DNA of 64,000 nucleotides, taken from contig JAWKLZ010000001.1 in the NCBI GenBank assembly GCA_041392475.1, positions 1,922,001 to 1,986,000 on the forward strand. The letters run 5' to 3'. Made by a program: the position numbers and the translations under genes. Below, one piece after another: positions 63,748-64,000 of this stretch (position 1 is the stretch's first letter; the number at the start of each line of letters is the position of its first letter). The stretch comes from Chitinophagales bacterium. Its GTDB lineage: Bacteria > Bacteroidota > Bacteroidia > Chitinophagales > UBA2359. A model generated the notes under the pieces. It made no database searches. It was not told the origin of the DNA and saw only the letters and a list, made by a program, of their open reading frames with translations.

Positions 63748-63790
63748 CCCTTTCAAGGAACAATCTTTGAAGGGGTCTTATTTTTTTAAA
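63748..63790 (+). terminator. Terminator-like hairpin after the 292-aa gene
   Basis: CCCTTTCAAGGAACAATC and TTTGAAGGGG form an imperfect stem followed by TCTTATTTTTTT. Confidence 0.65.
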
Positions 63791-63841
63791 TGTGCTTTTT
63801 GCAGCACTATTTTCATTCTTCGTCTGTGACTGCTCCCGCCA

Positions 63842-64000
63842 CTAACCTAACGGTATAGTGGGGGCATCATAGGCATATAGCCCTAAACTCTCCAGTCCGA
63901 GAGTCAATATGTTTATGGCTGCATTGTGGTCACGGTTTGCCGTAAAACCACACTCATTGCAGCTATGTGTTCTAACTGATAAGGCTTTCTTTACTGTTGC
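63842..64000 (-). mobile_element. TnpB C-terminus (IS200/IS605-type), partial
   Basis: The minus strand, read from the window edge, gives 52 residues and a stop. HSCNECGFTANRDHNAAINI is the TnpB zinc finger plus the RDHNAA active-site tail (D of the third RuvC-like motif). The frame continues beyond 64000. Its 3' flank (63719-63841) would include the element end and, in this family, the reRNA/omegaRNA, but the exact boundary cannot be set here. Confidence 0.85.

Overview
The window looks like a chromosomal segment of an AT-rich member of the phylum Bacteroidota, possibly a Saprospiria-type bacterium. The support is indirect: two proteins end in type IX secretion (T9SS) sorting domains, one candidate promoter has the TAnnTTTG -7 element, Shine-Dalgarno sites are scarce, and DUF4199-like, CarboxypepD_reg-like and PKD families occur. 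The genus cannot be told from sequence alone.

Layout. 1-12.9 kb: a DASS transporter (cut by the window), a DEAD-box helicase, a CHAT protease-like effector, an SDR, a CoxE-like vWA protein, a GH2 glycosidase, a degenerate metallophosphoesterase, tRNA-Pro(GGG) and a T9SS-exported beta-propeller protein. 13-16.2 kb: a minus-strand run pdxJ - DUF4199-like - GT2 - gmhA. 16.8-19.1 kb: an SGNH esterase and a GH3 hexosaminidase. 19.5-25.4 kb: a minus-strand signalling cluster of three Ser/Thr kinases, an FHA protein and a MotA/TolQ-type channel. 25.8-29.3 kb: a PKD lipoprotein, a barrel-like protein and a T9SS protein. 29.6-35.2 kb: MarR, YceI, peroxiredoxin, MORN-like lipoprotein, tRNA-Ser, S41 protease. 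35.6-39 kb: thrA-thrB. 39-41.7 kb: Mrr-like nuclease diverging from an SF1 helicase. 41.9-49.3 kb: an attenuated ilv operon (leader peptide, ilvE, D, B, N, a GNAT gene, ilvC). 49.4-52.6 kb: a PaaE-like reductase, a TPR protein and a CaiB/BaiF-family enzyme.

The remarkable region is about 52.9-63.7 kb. On one strand it carries 22 structured RNA genes interleaved with a Ro60/TROVE-vWA protein, a second vWA protein, a small predicted beta-grasp protein, several unknown proteins and a VapBC-type pair. Fifteen RNAs are free-standing tRNA-like genes, several with odd features. Seven are embedded in one recurrent stem whose lower helix covaries from copy to copy, around a constant internal loop (CCCAAC... 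on the 5' side, ...ACUU on the 3' side), and which is followed by a T-run. This resembles the Ro-binding stem of Y RNAs. In four of the seven the stem is fused to the acceptor end of a tRNA-like body. In two the tRNA is circularly permuted: the 3' half lies upstream of the 5' half and the acceptor end is bridged by a hairpin. The seventh carries no tRNA: it joins the 23S rRNA sarcin-ricin loop to a copy of the GTPase-associated centre (L11-binding region).

My interpretation is a Ro-Y RNA system presenting tRNA and rRNA mimics, perhaps as decoys or sensors for RNA-cleaving toxins or in RNA quality control. The RNA structures can be read directly from the sequence; the function is inferred. The window ends in the C-terminus of a TnpB (IS200/IS605-type) gene.
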